From: Symbiodinium natans
Taxonomy: Eukaryota > Sar > Dinophyceae > Suessiales > Symbiodiniaceae
Direction: 5' to 3'
DNA length: 32,500 nt
Assembly (NCBI GenBank): GCA_905221605.1
Contig: CAJNDS010000196.1
Span: forward strand, 2,501 to 35,000
The translations under genes and the position numbers were made by a program. This document shows positions 17,176-31,100 of this stretch, piece by piece (the first letter of the stretch is position 1; each line of letters starts with the position of its first letter). Under the pieces are notes generated by a model. That model saw only the letters and a list, made by a program, of their open reading frames with translations, made no database searches and was not told the DNA's origin.

Positions 17176-17354
17176 GTGTAGCCATGCAGGAGGGGCGGCT
17201 TGGTGAACTTGGTTGGTGCTTCTCGTTGTTCGGGGATGCTTGTCCGTGAAGCCCCTAATCCGGAGCTTCCTGAACCCTAACCCCGAAACCCTGCAATTCC
17301 CTAACCCCCCCCAAAGCCCTAAAAATTATTCTACTTCGAACATCCCCACCCTCT

Positions 17355-17660
17355 CTTGGTAGAGATACTCTGGGGTTGGGCACTCCAGGCCGGGCACTCT
17401 GGGGACACCCTGGGGTTGGGCACTCCAGGGAGAAAATCGCGGTTGGGCACGCCAGCAAATCTCTGGGGCTGGGACTCTTCGGTTGGGCACTCCAGGGAGA
17501 CTGTGCGGTTGGGTACTGGGCACTCCAGGGGGACTTTGGGGTTGCCGGGAAGATTCTGCGGTTGGGCCCTCCAGGGAGAGACTGGGGTTGGGCACTCCGA
17601 GAGACTCTGGGTTTGGGCACTCAGGGACACGGAGTAGACCGGGCGAGGAGAAGAGTTCCG
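17355..17660. repeat. degenerate minisatellite, GGTTGGGCACTCCAGGGAGA-type unit
   Basis: Roughly ten imperfect 25-40 bp units. All three + frames and the minus frames stay open because of the repeat, giving shadow ORFs rich in GHSRE or PQSPW peptides; I do not call these genes. Confidence 0.85.
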
Positions 17661-17839
17661 GGCGAGGAGAAGAGTTGAGCTTAAACTCTAACAACCGCAC
17701 ACACAGAGGGTGGGGAACAACCTGTAACAAACATCCCTAAACCCTAGACCCTGGACTCTCCCTCGACCCTAGACCCTAGACCCTAAACCCTAAACACCCT
17801 TGAAAGCCGCAAAACGTGCTTCTGTTGAACAAGCAACAG

Positions 17840-17886
17840 GTTGCGCCAGCCAGTCCGGTACCCGTGACCGATGCCTCGAGAAGCAG
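17840..17886 (+). CDS. possible exon (upstream of or part of the TTLL gene)
   Basis: Between CAACAG and GTCCAG: VAPASPVPVTDASRS. It ends in phase 2, which fits the candidate exon at 18276 (AG+G). Low-complexity, so support is limited. Confidence 0.4.
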
Positions 17887-17921
17887 GTCCAGGTTAAATT
17901 CCCCCCCCCCCCCCCGGGTTG

Positions 17922-18238
17922 AGTTTAGGGTTTAGGGTTTGGGGGTTTAGGGGTTAAGGGGTTTAGGGTTTAGGGTTTAGGGTTTGGCCCGGGTTTATGG
18001 GCATGGAGGGGGTTAAGCATTAGGCGCGGGAGGGGATCAAGTTTGAGATGTGATCGAAGGCATGAAATTCGGCCTTCTACGTGATTCAAGCCTCAAGCGG
18101 TGGCTACGACGTGTCACAGTATGATTGTCACAGTTCAACCTAAAGACCCGAAACCCTTCAAGGAGCCTCAGCTGCTTCAACAGGTTTAGGGTTTAGGGTT
18201 TAGGGTTTAGGGTCTAGGGGTTAGGGTTTAGGGTTTAG
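17922..18238 (+). repeat. two TTTAGGG arrays (17922-17985, 18184-18238)
   Basis: G-rich on +, imperfect; both would lie in the intron between the candidate exons at 17840 and 18276. Confidence 0.85.
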
Positions 18239-18275
18239 GGCCTCAGCCTCAGCCTCAGTGTCATCTCCCGAACAG

Positions 18276-18327
18276 GACCTTACCATGGGCGGAAGAGAGC
18301 GGCGAGGACTGGGAGAAGCCTTGGGGC
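18276..18327 (+). CDS. possible exon, acidic/Trp-rich
   Basis: After GAACAG: TLPWAEESGEDWEKPWG; several GC/GT donors follow within 6 bp. Phase agrees with 17840-17886. Not recognised by family. Confidence 0.4.
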
Positions 18328-18860
18328 GCGGTTGGGTTTCGGATGGTCCGGTGTTGGGATATTCCTCGGGTGGATTCGCAATTTCAGAACTCGGCTCTCA
18401 CCCCAACCCCTGAACCTGGATGGCGTTTGCGTGCGGGCAAAGGTGAAACCTTGATGCGGACCCAATATTTGGGGCTATTCGGGGATTCTGCCTCTGCGGC
18501 AAGCGACGGGATCTGGTACCGAATCGGTTACAGGCTTCCAATGAACCCCATAGCCGTCCTATGTTCACATGCGGCACCTTGACTCACGTTTACTGGGCTT
18601 TGGAGTACTATACTTGAACATTTTATTGGTTTTGGGTTCCCATTATAGCTACTTATACCCAAAAAGTATATACTTGTTTTCTGGGTCTACTCCAGAGGTA
18701 GGTTTATATCATAGATTTTCATGGGCTAGTATGCGGCTCGGGAGGAAAGCCCGGCCAGACCCCGCTCAGCGAAATCCTGGCGGCGTGAAGAGTGCCTCGG
18801 CCGCGATGACATATCCGGCGGTTCTTTTTTTTTGGCTGCCTTACACCCATGAACACCTTA
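18328..18860. other. unique sequence, no gene recognised
   Basis: The open frame at 18343-18582 continues the exon candidate but loses coding character. 18590-18720 is AT-richer. Confidence 0.3.
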
Positions 18861-18922
18861 CCCTAAACCCTAAACCCTAAACCCTAAACCCTAAACCCTA
18901 AACCCTAAACCCGAAACCCAAA
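18861..18922 (-). repeat. (CCCTAAA)8 array
   Basis: Eight near-perfect units. Confidence 0.95.
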
Positions 18923-19018
18923 TCTCCGGTATCTTGGAGTTGCGAAAATCAAGAGAGGAGACAAGTCGCAAGTCGATTCAAAGAAACAAGTGCTTGCCTT
19001 CCTCTCTCCTGCCTTCAG

Positions 19019-19310
19019 CAGGCTGCAGTGCCTGGAGATGGTCCTGCGAAGGCCATGCTGCAAGGGTTGAGGGGCTTCTTGGGGGCATCTTCAGGGTTGA
19101 GGGGGCTGCGGGTTAGATGTAATATGTAGGGCTTAAAGTAATTGGGTTACATTTTACAGGGTTTAGAAATTGAGGGATCTTCAGGGCATCTTGGGGGGTA
19201 TCTCAAGTCGCAAGTTCATCCTACAGTCGGGTGTGCGTAACGCCTCGATGCCGCGTGGGCACAGGAGCTGCCGCAAGGAGGATCGCCTTGCGGACCCTCG
19301 GCTGCCTGGG
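19019..19310 (+). other. possible short exons before the first supported TTLL exon
   Basis: 19019-19060 after TTCAG could encode QAAVPGDGPAKAM; 19227-19310 after CTACAG could encode RVCVTPRCRVGTGAAARR and more before GTAGGG. Codon use is exon-like, but phases to 19370 do not join cleanly. Confidence 0.3.
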
Positions 19311-19369
19311 GTAGGGTTCCATTCGTTCTTGCGGGCAGCAGGGTCTTGCTGGGATGTATAGCGAAATAG

Positions 19370-19489
19370 GACGATTGGGACCCAAAAGACCGTTGCAAAA
19401 AGGGCGATTGGTATTGGGTGGTGCGGCCGGTTGGCGCCAAGGCATACCTGCGTCGTGCCCACAACGTCCACGGGAAGAACAAGGTTGTG
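19370..19489 (+). CDS. TTLL exon: DWYWVVRPVGAKAYLRR
   Basis: After GAAATAG; 40 codons from DDWDPKDR through GKNKVV, phase 0 both ends, GC donor (GCGCTT). High proportion of C/G-ending codons. Confidence 0.65.
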
Positions 19490-22070
19490 GCGCTTGAGTG
19501 CTGTTTGGGCTGAGCTCGGTTAAAATCTGGAAAGCCCTAGCTGAAAAGCATCACCCTTCAAGAGGTTGGGTTTCGACATGCTGCGATTCCGTGGCTCATT
19601 TCAGAACACATCGCATCATCACACGAGCACTTGAGGGGCCATCATCCTGGAGCCCCTGTGTTCATGCTCGCAGGGACCTGCGGGCTTGAACCCTAACCCC
19701 TAAACCCTAAACCCTAAACCCTAAACCCTAAACCCTAAACCCTAAACCCTAGACCCTAAACCCTAAACCCTAAACCCTAAACCCTAAACCCTAAACCCTC
19801 TGGTTGTGGGAGACCCCCCCCTCCTTCCCCCCTGCCCTCTTTGAGGCCCCACGGCTTGCTTGCCAGGAGCGCCTCTTTTGCTTCGATGGGCCAGACGAGC
19901 ACATCCGCAGGGCGCTCCTGTGGCCCTTGAAGCAATCTTTAGGGTTTCTGAGGGTTATGAGGGTTCAGGGTTCATGAGGGTTCATGAGGGTTCATGAGGG
20001 TTCATGAGGGTTCATGAGGGTTCATGAGGGTTCAGGAGGGTTCATGAGGGTTCATGAGGGTTCGTGAGGGTTCAGGAGGGTTCAGGAGGGTTCAGGCTTC
20101 CGGTTATTAGGGTTGAGGGTTGAGGGTTGAGGCTTGATGAGGGTTTAGGGCTTAGGGTTGAGGGTTTAGGTTTCAGGGTTTTCAGGGCTCAGGGTAGAGG
20201 GTTCATGAGGGTTCAGGGTTCAGGATTGAGGGTTTAGGTTTCAGGGTTTTCGGGTTGAGGGTTCATGAGGGTTTAGGGTTTAGGGTTGATTGTTGATGAG
20301 GGTTTAGGGTTTAGGGTATAGGTTTCAGGATTTTGCCGGTTTAGGGTTTTGCCGGTTGAGGGTTTAGGGTTTAGGGTGTAGGGTTGAGGGTGTAGAGTTT
20401 AGGGTTTAGGACCTGAAGCAATAGGGCTGCTGATGATGCGAGTGGCCAGAAGATGCCCAAAGAGTCCCCCAAAACATCGAACCGAGGTCCGAAAGTTCAT
20501 ACCCCAAGTACCCTTCCGTAGGGGACGCAAACGCGAGGCCGCGAAGCATCTGAGATTGCACCCAGGTCGCTGGACCCACCTTGGGTGGAGAATAAGGTGG
20601 CAACCTCCACGCTCTGGCATCTGAATCTCGTCCATCCTCTTTGGGATTTGAGAGTGATCAGGGCCTTTTGTAGCGCCTTGTTGGGGTTGCGGGGTTTGGG
20701 TGCAATGTCTTTGCTCTTGCGGCTAGGAGTGTGGATCCAAACTCGACATCTGCGTTAAACATTCACTAAAGAGTCGAGGGGTGTCGCTGCCAACGCAAGG
20801 AAGTGGACTGTCACGGACAACGAGACAGACTACCGCTGCTCAGAATGTCATGGTTGCTGCTGTGCATAGACACCTGGGGGTGGGGTCGTCCTCGGGAATG
20901 GGCGTGCTGCGAGAGCTCTCTGTCTCTCTCTCTCTCTCTTTCTCTCTTTTTCTTCTTTTACTTGCTTGTGTTCTACGTGCGAGGCTGCATCCAAGAAGGC
21001 TCCGGATGCCTTTACAACCACTTCCAAAACAACCGAGCCTTGTCAGCAGCAGAGAGAAGAGCAACACCTGCAGAAATCCCAAATCCCCGGAAGCCGTAGC
21101 CCCAAACTCCAGAACCCCGTTACCAGCAGCCGCCGCGCCCCCCCCCCCCCCGCCTTTAGAATCTCAAAAGCAGAGCCCCGGGCCGTTGCACCCTAAACCC
21201 TAAACCCTAAACCCCAAACCCCAAGTGGCTGAAATGTCGCCTTTAATTCGGCCAGTTTCCAGTAAGCTGTAAACGAAACACCCTCAGCCCAAAAACCTAA
21301 AACCTGCCCAGGTGAGCTGACGACGAAAGTCCGTCTCACCGGCAACTTGCGAAGGCGGCTTTCAAAACACTCCCCAGCCTCGAAAACTTCCGAGCTCCAC
21401 CAGGAATACTAGTCAGCAAATCCAACTTGGTAGTAGAGTAGGTAACCTTTCACCATTTTGGGGTAATATAATCCCCTTAATAATCTCAAGTCCCCCAGGT
21501 ACTGGACAACTAAGCCAAAAATATGAACTTCATAGGTAGGCCGATAGCACACGAGGGGGGAGTCTGAGGTGGTTTAATATCCAGCAAGCGGGGAGACCAA
21601 GTTTTGTGCTATCTCGTGCCCTCGATCCCTGGCTCTCAGGCTCGCCTACGAAGAGCAGGTGGACATCGACACGTTCTTCCCGCGCTCTTATGCGGCTTGG
21701 TTGGGGTATAAATGTCATACGCCGCCTACCTTGGCCCGACCCGACACGGAGAGGCTTTTCCGGGTTGAGGGCTTTTAGGGTTTCGGGCGGGCACAAGCAT
21801 AGAGGCTGTTTTGGACGGTCCATGTGAGTGCTCGTGTGGAGGAGGAGGGCGGAGGCGGGGCGCGGGTCCGTTCCCATACTTTTACACGGTTCCCTAATTC
21901 TCCCCAATGCTCCCTAAGGCTCCCGAAGCCTCCTTAAGGTTCCCGAAGGTTCTTCAGGTACCTACCCCCCATGAACCCCCCTCCCTTAAGAACTCTATAA
22001 GGTGGTCTCTGCAGTATGGAAGAAGCGGGCCAGGGCCTGGGGGAGATCTGCTTCGAATTACACAGAGTTA

Positions 22071-22107
<37 letters not shown>

Positions 22108-25100
22108 TCGGGTTGAAGGGTTCAGGGTTTAGCTTGAACTTCTTCCTCAATCTGAGGACATGGGCTCTCCGAGTGAGGTCGAGGACTCACGCCCTTCTCC
22201 CTGCTGGTGAAGGTTTCCCTGTCTTGCCGGAGGGAAGGGTTTCAGGGTTTCAGGGTTTCAGGGTTTCAGGGTTTCAGGGGCCGACGGAACGTCGCCTTTT
22301 GGGGAAAACTCGCAGGACTTTGTCCTTGACTTTCGCCGCTCCGCAGCTCTCAATGCCCCTTGACAGCGGTTGGGGGGATGGAGGCTCCCCAAACCCAGGA
22401 GGTTCACGTATCCTGACACCCCCACAAGTTTCCGGAGATCTGGTTGAGACCCCCATAAACCTACACCGCAAGCTGCCGACACAGATCCCAAGCCTAAGTG
22501 CAGCTGCATCATAAGAGTTTTTTTTTTAACGCTCAGCTTATTCGATATAATTTAGTACAAAGCAAAATATCATAGACATGCACACTAAACCCTAAAGAAA
22601 TGCCTGAATTGCTGGGTTCAAGGACCGAGCTACACGAGCGTCTTAGGTCCTCCGGCGCCACCTGCGCCTTGCAGAGCAGGCCGCCGATCGTCAGAGGTGC
22701 GGTTGCGGCATGTGGGGGGCCTTCGCAGAATCGGGTTTAGGCAAAAGGGTTTAGGGGGGGCCTCCGAACTGTTTCAAGTGACGCTTTGGGTCTCGTTGCG
22801 TTTCCCGCAGTGAAGCGGTTGAGGCACTCCAGGGTATGTCACGCACCCATGTGCGTCGTGTACCTTCTGCAATTGCTTTCTTCAAAAGAGTTCTTCCCGG
22901 TGTTCCCCATTTCCTGGGCATCCTGTTGCCGTGGCTCACACATCTCACATCTTCCTTCGGGTCTCTGTTTTACCTACAGCCTGATGGGCTCTTGCTATTA
23001 GCTACTGTGAAGAACAACACAACTGCGTGCACCCCCAGGATACATGTTACATGTATATAGGAACCCAGGTCTACGAAGCACAACGCTCTTGCTACATCTC
23101 TCTTACCTTGGAAGAGACAGAGGTTTGAGCCAGAGTTGATCTTCAACGCGCCCGGCTACCTCTGCGACGTGACGGTGCTGAGGCGAGCTTCGGGGGAAGG
23201 CTGTAGGACTGTCGGCTGCACGCCCGCCCGGTCCGCTAAAGAGTCGTGATTTCGAGCAATTGCACACCTCTTGGTCTGTGCAGCACGGCAAGGGCTGAGT
23301 GCCCAAGCCAACAACAAACGAAGTGCCGCACAACTAAACAAATCCAAGAACTACCTCAGCAAAGCGCATGCCCACAACCCTTAAGCTCCTTCGATGTGCT
23401 TGACCTCCAGCACAAAAAACAATGAAGTTCTGCTTAAGACTCTTTGCCGCAACCGAGCACAATCAAAACTTGACACAAACTCACCCATCTCAATGCGACA
23501 GGGATCCCCAATTGCGGCGGCAATTGCGGCGGACCCTACTAGAAACACCGTTCGCCTGACTTCCCTGCAACTGCGCACCTAGCTAGAAGGCAATTCTGTC
23601 GAGAGAACATCGTCTTTGCATAGACAAGCAACTAATCCGGGCTTGCACCAAGCCTCTGTAACAGCTTACTGTCGCGATGGCTTTCGGCAGGCATGCGGTG
23701 AAGGCGCTTGAGCACTGGCTGGATGATCTGGATGGCTCCTACTTCGAGGTCACTCGGGGAAAGCTGGGGGTTGTAAGAACCATGCGACTTGACATGTCGT
23801 CCCAAAATGTCATAGCTACCCCCTACCTCTTCTTGGGGGATAGTGCATTCGAGGAGGGGGTGGGGGTTGTGTTTGCACCAGCCTGGTGATCGCTGCTGCT
23901 ACGGACCCCTGTATTGATGATGGAGTCCCCAGACCACAAAACTTAAGACATTGCCAGAGGCATGTACTTTAGGAAAGCTGACCCTGAGCTGTTACGTCGA
24001 CTTGTGGGTTTTCGAGAGAACGAACGTTGTAAACATTGCCTTCTCGGAGCTTCCAGGACTTTCAGTGCGACGGGGCCCGGAGACAGCTCTACTCAGAGGC
24101 CTCCTGGAACCCTAAACCCTAAACCCTAAACCCTAAATCCTAAACCCTAAACCCTAAACCCTAAACCCTAAAGCTTCTTCAGTTGTTTTCTGGCAAACGG
24201 AGTCAGGGGCCAGGGGCTTGAGGCTTCGGGGGTTCGAGGTCTTATTTGGTGGTACTTAGGGCACAAGGATTTGGATGTTAGACCTTGGCACTTGCTTGTG
24301 CGAGGGTGGAAAGGGGGCTTGTGGTCTCAACCCAAATCCCGCGCACAGTCTCGGCGGATCTCTGCGGAGTCTCCCAAGCCCCTTCTGTCGAGAGAGGAAT
24401 GGGACGCCCTGGTCCTGTACTCGGAGCTCACAGAGGCTCGGCCTCTTTCCTAAGCAATAGGCTTGGTTTCTCCATGTTCTGACGGCACCCCGCCGCTCAG
24501 CTGAGTGGAAATGATATGTTTTAATTCTGACATGGAGTAAAAAGTAGGAAAAACACACCATCTTATTGGTTTATTGCTATGTTGTGATATACTAAGAGAT
24601 ACGAACGATGCAGGGAGGGGGTTCATGTTGGGCTGGCATCCCCTGCCCCTGAAGACCCACAACAAGTGGCTTTGGAGGCCTCGCAAGCCTTGGAAGCCCC
24701 AAGGCTCAAAGGTTTAGGGTCTAGGGTTTATGGTTTAGGGTTTAGGACTGCCCTAGGCAAACCTCGTGTGTGAGTGCGAGTGTCGAAAACACAAGCCGGA
24801 AGCGCCCTAAACCAACACCCCCCCCCCCCCCCCCCCCCCCCCGGCGGAAACCCGCCGTGCACTTGAGTCTCCATTCGCAGGGTCAGCTCTGTCAGCTGGA
24901 CGAGGCCGAAGAGCGATTGGAGAGAAGCCGCCGAGAAGCTGCAACAATGCCAGGGGGTTCATTCAGGGCCGCTTGGTGGGGGAGGGGGTTTGGACCGCCT
25001 CAATAAAATAACCCGACGAAACAGTCCCAGCTAAACCTTCCCGTAGAAGTTTTAGTTTTTGTTGGGTAACGACCAAGCAAGAAGTCCCCGCCCTTGCGAG

Positions 25101-28100
25101 GGTTGCGGCTTTTTGGGAGCAATGCGGCTCTAGTCCCCACGCGTAGTATAAACGCCTAAGCTCTAAGCCCTAAAAGGTGGCTGCAAACCTTCGTGTCCGC
25201 AATTTTCGGTATGTGCCCAGCAACGCGACGTGAGTATAAGGCCTAAACCCCCTAAACAACATTAAGTAACAACACAAAACCCGAAACCCTCAAACACAAG
25301 ACCCCAAGTCTAAGAATCTTCTCGCCCCTCATCAGCCTCAGACTTCCAAAAAGGTGGCTACTCGGCCTCGGGCGCCCTGGCGCCGCGCAAGCCCGGCGAG
25401 CGATACACGCGGCCCAAGGACCTGTCGGGTAGCTTTCAGGTGGCAGACGGGTTCTGCACATGAAGGCGACTCTGTTGGCTTGGGGAGATTCCTACATGGA
25501 GCCTTCTAGCAGGGGGGGACCGTTCGTTTGCAGGGGTTGAGGGCTGCAGCCAGGGTCAAAAAACACAGTCTTGCAATAAGGGCTTTCTGGCCCTTTGGAA
25601 GCCTCCAGCCCTCTGCGCCGCAGCAAGGAGCCACAAAAATGGCCAGAGCGCCGGAGCCGCAAATCAGGAGCCGGCGATTTTTTCTGTTTTCAGGTCCATC
25701 TCCATGGCTTGACAGTTCGAGAAGCTGAGGGAAATCGATGAATGCTGCCCATTTAAACAAAGGCGAGGCTCTGTAGGCGCTAGGGCCCTCCGACTGCTTC
25801 AAAAGAGCGCCGCAGCAGGGTCCCCCGCCCCCCGCCCCTTATATACCCTTACCCCCCCATTTTCACTCAAGAAAGGCCCCGGGAGAAATTGCACGGAATG
25901 GCACCAAAGAGGGCTCAATTTCTGCATCCCAGGCTCCGGGGTCACTTGTGGTCGTCCTTCGCGCCCCCCGAGTTGCACGAGGCGGCCAAGAAGGCTGTGG
26001 CGTCGCTGGAGGAGCACAAACAATCAGCCCACTAAACCCTAAACCCTAAACCCTAAACCCTAATGTTGGACTCGGTTTAGTACGTGGGGGTCCCCCCCCC
26101 CGCCCCCCAAACAGTTTTGGGGTTTTCGGGGATCCTGTATAGTGTGGGCTGGGGTTGTCGTCGTCGTCGTAGTACCAGTAGTACCAGCTTCCTTTTTGGC
26201 TTCTCTAAGTTTAAACCAGATCAGCATTTTTTGCCCTTACCGGCGACCCCGGCCCGGCAAACATCGCATAATTGAGGACCACCCTAAACAATGCCGGGTC
26301 CCCTATAAGGTTTCGGAAACATCGCATAATAGTGCCCCCTCTCACTAAACCGGGTGCAACATTAAACCCTAAACCCTAAACCCTAAACCCTAAACCCTAA
26401 ACCCTAAACCCTAAACCCTAAACCCTAAACCCTAAACCCTAAACCCTGAACCCCCCCTGAACCCTGAACCCTGAACCCTGAACCCTGAACCCTGAACCTG
26501 AACCTGAACCCTGAACCCTGAACCCTAACCCTAAGCCCTAACCCTAAGCCTAAGCCCTAAGCCCTAAACCCTAACTCTGAACCCTAAACCCTAACCCCTA
26601 ACCCTAAACCCTAGACCCTAAGCCCTAAACCCTAAACCCTACACCCTCAAACCCTAAACCCTACTGAGAATCTTAGAATAAGGGTTCTAGTTTAGGACTT
26701 CTTCTTGCCCTACTTGTCATGCTACTCATAAGTACCCACGAGCCTCCAAGTGGAGCATCCGCACAACCTTTTGGAGTTACATTATCGTGCTCCCATGAAG
26801 CTTTTTCAAACCATGGGGTGGGGGGGCTTTAGGCCGAGATCGGCTGGCCCTTGCGGCGCCGAATGCAAGGGGGTTTAGGGTTTACTTGGGGTTTAGGGTT
26901 CTACGCACCCAAACGAGGAAAGACGGAGAGTCCATGACGCGCCTCTAAAGACAGCACAAGAAGACCACGATGAGTAATATGTGCCCTAAACCCTAAACCC
27001 TAAACCCTAAACCCTAGACCCTCCACCCCAGGAGAGGTGGCCGCAGGCTTCGACCCATGGCCCCATGAACGTCTGGGCGCCGTGGGCGGCAGTTTTTTTG
27101 TTGTTTGTTTTTGTTTTTATTTTTGTTTTTTTCTCGTCCCTACCCGGTGACCGTTGGACCTTAAGGTGTTCATAGGGGGTCCCAGCTTTAGGGTTTAGGG
27201 TTTAGGGGTTTAGGTTATAACCACTGTGCATAAACAATGTCCTATCCCTTAGGCTGTCAGGGAATTCTTTGGTTAATGGTTGGGGAGAAGGCTTAAAGGT
27301 GCAAAGCTCGGGAAAGCCCGCATGCCCGTCCGCTGGCACAGCTCGTTGTGGCACCTAAACCCCCGAAACCCTGCGTGCGTGAGCGACTAAACCCTTAACC
27401 CTAACCCCTAACGCCAAAACCCTAAGCCCTGCGTGCGTGAGTGACTAAACCCGAAACCCTACACCCTCAAACCTGAGACATGCCCAGGTCGTGAAACCTG
27501 GCACTAGCTCCAAGGGAAGCGGTGTGGTGTGCCTCCCGGCAAGCGCTTAGGTGGGTTCAGGGTTAGGCCCTTCTTGAATTCGCAGGTTTCGGGCTGAGGG
27601 TTTAGGGTCTAGGTGGCTTGACATCCCATACTTCTCCAGGCGGCCGAAACAAGCGCTCAGCGCCGCCCTCCTTTCCAAGTCGCACCTGTTCTTCTTCTGG
27701 GAGCTCGCCCCCTAAACTCTAAACCCTAAACCCTATACCTTAAACCCTAAACGGCGCGGCCCCTCAGATCATGCAGCAGAAGCCCCAATTCAGCCCGACG
27801 AAGCATTCCCTCTTTTATTTTTGTTTTACCCTCTTCATTCCTTTTTTCTCCTGCCCTCTTCTGTGCGACCCGGAGGTCAAAACACTCTTCCCGAGCTGCT
27901 CCACCTCTGCAAGACCACGACGAATCGGGTGGTACAAAAGTGCCCCTCCTGCTTGGAGTGATGGAAGGTGTTCAAAGCAGAAGCACCAAGCCCGAAGCCG
28001 TAAACTGGCTAAACCCTAGTTCATGGATCTACTTTTTCCTGCCCCCTTCAGGTATCCTCTCCTCCAAAGCATTATAGCCCTAAACCCTTAACCCTAAACC

Positions 28101-31100
28101 CTAAACCCTGATTCTCCCAGAACGAACCGTTTCAGGCCCTCAGCTAAGAACCTTGGGAGGTACGTCGAGAAGCCCCTGCTCCTCTTTAGCGGCCGGAAGT
28201 TTGACATCCGCCAGTGGGTCCTGGTGAGGTCCTTCCAGCCACTCCAGGCCTTTCTTTTTTTCCCCCTTCAACAAGGTCTGACCTCGGAATATGTTACACT
28301 TCCTCTCGTTGGGAAGCATATTTTTGCGGAGGGTTTTAGGGGCCAACCCTCTTTAGACCCCAGAACAACCAAAGAGAGAGCTCAACAGTCTCCAAGACGC
28401 CTCGCCCCCGCAAACTGCACCTCTCTTTGTGGATTCCCCCAAGCTATGGGTCTCCGAATCTGGGCGAGGAGTAGATCCTAAACAGTTAAGCCCTTATACT
28501 TGGGATGTTCCCCCTTCTTCTAGTAGTCCTTAGCAGGGATGATAATTGGGGGTTCGTATAAGGGGGAACATCCCAACCCTAAACCCAAGCCCTACAACTC
28601 TGACGGGATCCTCCCGAGTATTTTGGGGATCCCAAAATTCGGACTCCCTCGTAACTCGAAGATGGCTTAAAGTTTTCCACTCTCCCCCCCCCCCTCCCCC
28701 GCCTTCCCTCATCCCACCTCGCACCCTCACACCCACGCGCACACGCGCACACGAGCCCCATCCCACCTCGCACCCTCGCACCCTCGCGCACACGCGCACA
28801 CGAGCCCGGGCTCCTACGCACCCATCCGAAGGTGGAAGTTTACCATGTTGTTTTGGGCCGGGGTACTGCGTGCAGAGGTGTACATGTTCTCCTCCTGCTA
28901 CCTCCGCCTGTGCAATGAGCCCTACGACCTGGGAGATCTGGCAAACCGGCAGCGGCACATCTCCAACTGGTGCCCTGCATGCAAAGGTGCTGCTGAAAGG
29001 GTGGGGGGAGTTGATCCCGATCCCTAAACCCTAAACCCTAAACCCTGTTCCGAACACAACATGCAAATTCTCTTCCCCGATGATTCCATGATCAACATGC
29101 ACCCCCGCCCTGAACTTGTTCAGGCCCCTCTTCTAGGGATAGAATCAGCTAAGACTCTAACATTCTTGCCAGGGTTCCAAGTTCATTGAAGTCTTCAGCG
29201 CTTAGGGGTACTTGGAAATAGTTTTTCAACTTGTGGGGGCTATAATTCCTAAGAAACCGGAAAAATAAATTGTTGCTAGGGTTCCAAATTCAGTAAGGTT
29301 TGGGGTGGTGCTTCAAATCAGAACCAGGTCGGTGAACAAGCACGGCAAGCACGTGGCCACAGGCGCAGTGGCCAGTCTCAGCGAGCAGCTCCGTCTGAAG
29401 GGAACACAACACTTTTTCATAGTTGGGTAACATCTTACATTCTCAGGGTACTTAAACCCAATAAGGAATAAACATTTAAATTGCTAATCTTACCCCTAAC
29501 AAGTAACTTAATATTAAATAAATAATATTGAAGTTCTTATATTGATAAGACTTGTGAGTTGGATCCTACTTCTCTTGAACTAGAACAGCGGGGATGCGGC
29601 TCCCCCTGTCTCCTCCACAGAAACGCCTAAACCCTACACCCTAAACCCTAAACCCTACACCCTACACCCTAAACCCTAAACCCTAAACCCTAAACCCTAA
29701 ACCCTAAACCCTAAACCCTAAACCTAAACCCTAAACCCTAAACCCCAAACCCTAAACCCTAAACCCCCAAAGCCCTCTTGCCTGCCCTCCCTCACACTTC
29801 TTCGCTGGTCCCGTTCCAGACACTGCTAGGATTTGGGTTTAGGGTTTAGGGTTTAGGGTTTAGGGTTTAGGGTTTAGGGTTTAGGGTTTAGGGTTTAGGG
29901 TTTAGGGTTTAGGGTTTAGGGTTTAGGGTTTAGGGTTTAGGGTTTAGGGTTTAGGGGAAGATGTTGGAAGCCTCGAACCCCATGGTGCGCGCGATTCGTT
30001 CAGAACCGTTTTTGGAAGGTTGGCCAAGAAGCTCCGCGATTTAGGTTGTTGGGTCGAACTAGGCTTCAGGATCTGTCAATCGGCGACTCGCCCTGGCAAA
30101 TTTCAGCCTTTAGGGCCATGAAGTGCCAGACATTGGGGCCTCAGAGTAAGCTGAATCAATCATGTTGGAGAACCACTGAAACACCTGGCGAGCTCCAAAA
30201 ATAAAAGACAGGCTGTGGACTCTGTTGCCCCCAAGAAGCCAAGGCTGAACGATGTTCTGGAGATGATGACTGGCAGCCGACACCTGGACTTGAGAGCTGA
30301 GAGGGGCTTCGGGGTTTGGTTTGGGGTGAGGAGGGTTGAGAGTTGATTCAGGAGGGCGCAGGTGAGCACGTGGCGTAGGGCCGCTTCGCCCACCCCTAAC
30401 ACAGCAAGCCCTGATTGAGCCCAGGGCACTACTGGGAAAACGATCTCCTGCCGCAGCTGAAGGCATGGCCCCACCCCTCTTTAACCTTTCCTCACAATGC
30501 GCACACGCACCCGACCTCTCCCAAAGTATGAGTGCGCTCGGCCGCTCGGTGACACTGCATTGCAAGCACTTCCCCTGCAACACTCTGGGGGCTTAGGCGC
30601 TCGCGGGCCTTGTGGCGCGCATAGATCTCTCAATGAACTTCTCAGACTCTCTGCCCGTGCGACGGGGGGGGGGGGGGTCCCTCGGCATGGCGGCCAGGAT
30701 GTATCCTGCACAGCCTTCGGTCCGTGCAAGATCGTGTCGTGCAGAGGCGGGGCTTGGGGGGAGTTCCGGGGGGGGGGGGGGGGGGGTTCAAAGACTTCAG
30801 GGCTTATATGGCTTCGAGTAGTGATTAGTGTGGATAGGGGAGGGCGCGGATAGAGGAGGGTGTAAGGCAATGTGGACTTGCAGCTGCTTTATTTAACTTT
30901 TCGAGGAAGAGAAACAGGCAAGCAGCTGGCTCAAAGGCCATGTCCTCTGAAAGAGAGCAGCAAAGAGACTTTAGCCAAGTGCTGAGCCCTTCTGCCGCGT
31001 CTTCGTGACCCTAGCCGGGCCTTGACACCCTACATGCAGCCCGAAAGAGCCCTGCAGGTCCTCTTGCTTCGAAGTCTATGGCTTTGACTTCCTCCTTGGG

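Larger units (their letters stand above)
14984..17839. other. repeat-rich interval; only weak exon candidates
   Basis: Holds telomere-type arrays, one hairpin element and unique patches. Two patches have open frames with exon-like codon use: about 16050-16133 (PEILALEASRARTRS..., followed by GTAGGT) and about 16325-16410 (GGLPVMQLRPSLSPEQGQF...). Neither could be tied to a neighbour by phase. A run of AAGCCCT units at 15085-15145 is a small tandem repeat. 16200-16265 belongs to a dispersed family also present at 29150-29295. Confidence 0.35.

Noticed and set aside
17255-17740. Cluster of overlapping ORFs on both strands (up to 134 codons)
   Set aside because: All arise from the GGTTGGGCACTCC minisatellite, open in several frames at once.
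28530-29034. 142- and 162-codon ORFs on opposite strands
   Set aside because: They overlap a C-rich tandem duplication and the real TTLL exon 28878-28969; the + ORF even uses the wrong frame for that exon's protein.
30110-30870. Minus-strand ORFs of 157 and 129 codons
   Set aside because: They lie opposite two supported TTLL exons (30425 and 30698) and include poly-C/poly-G-derived proline or glycine runs.
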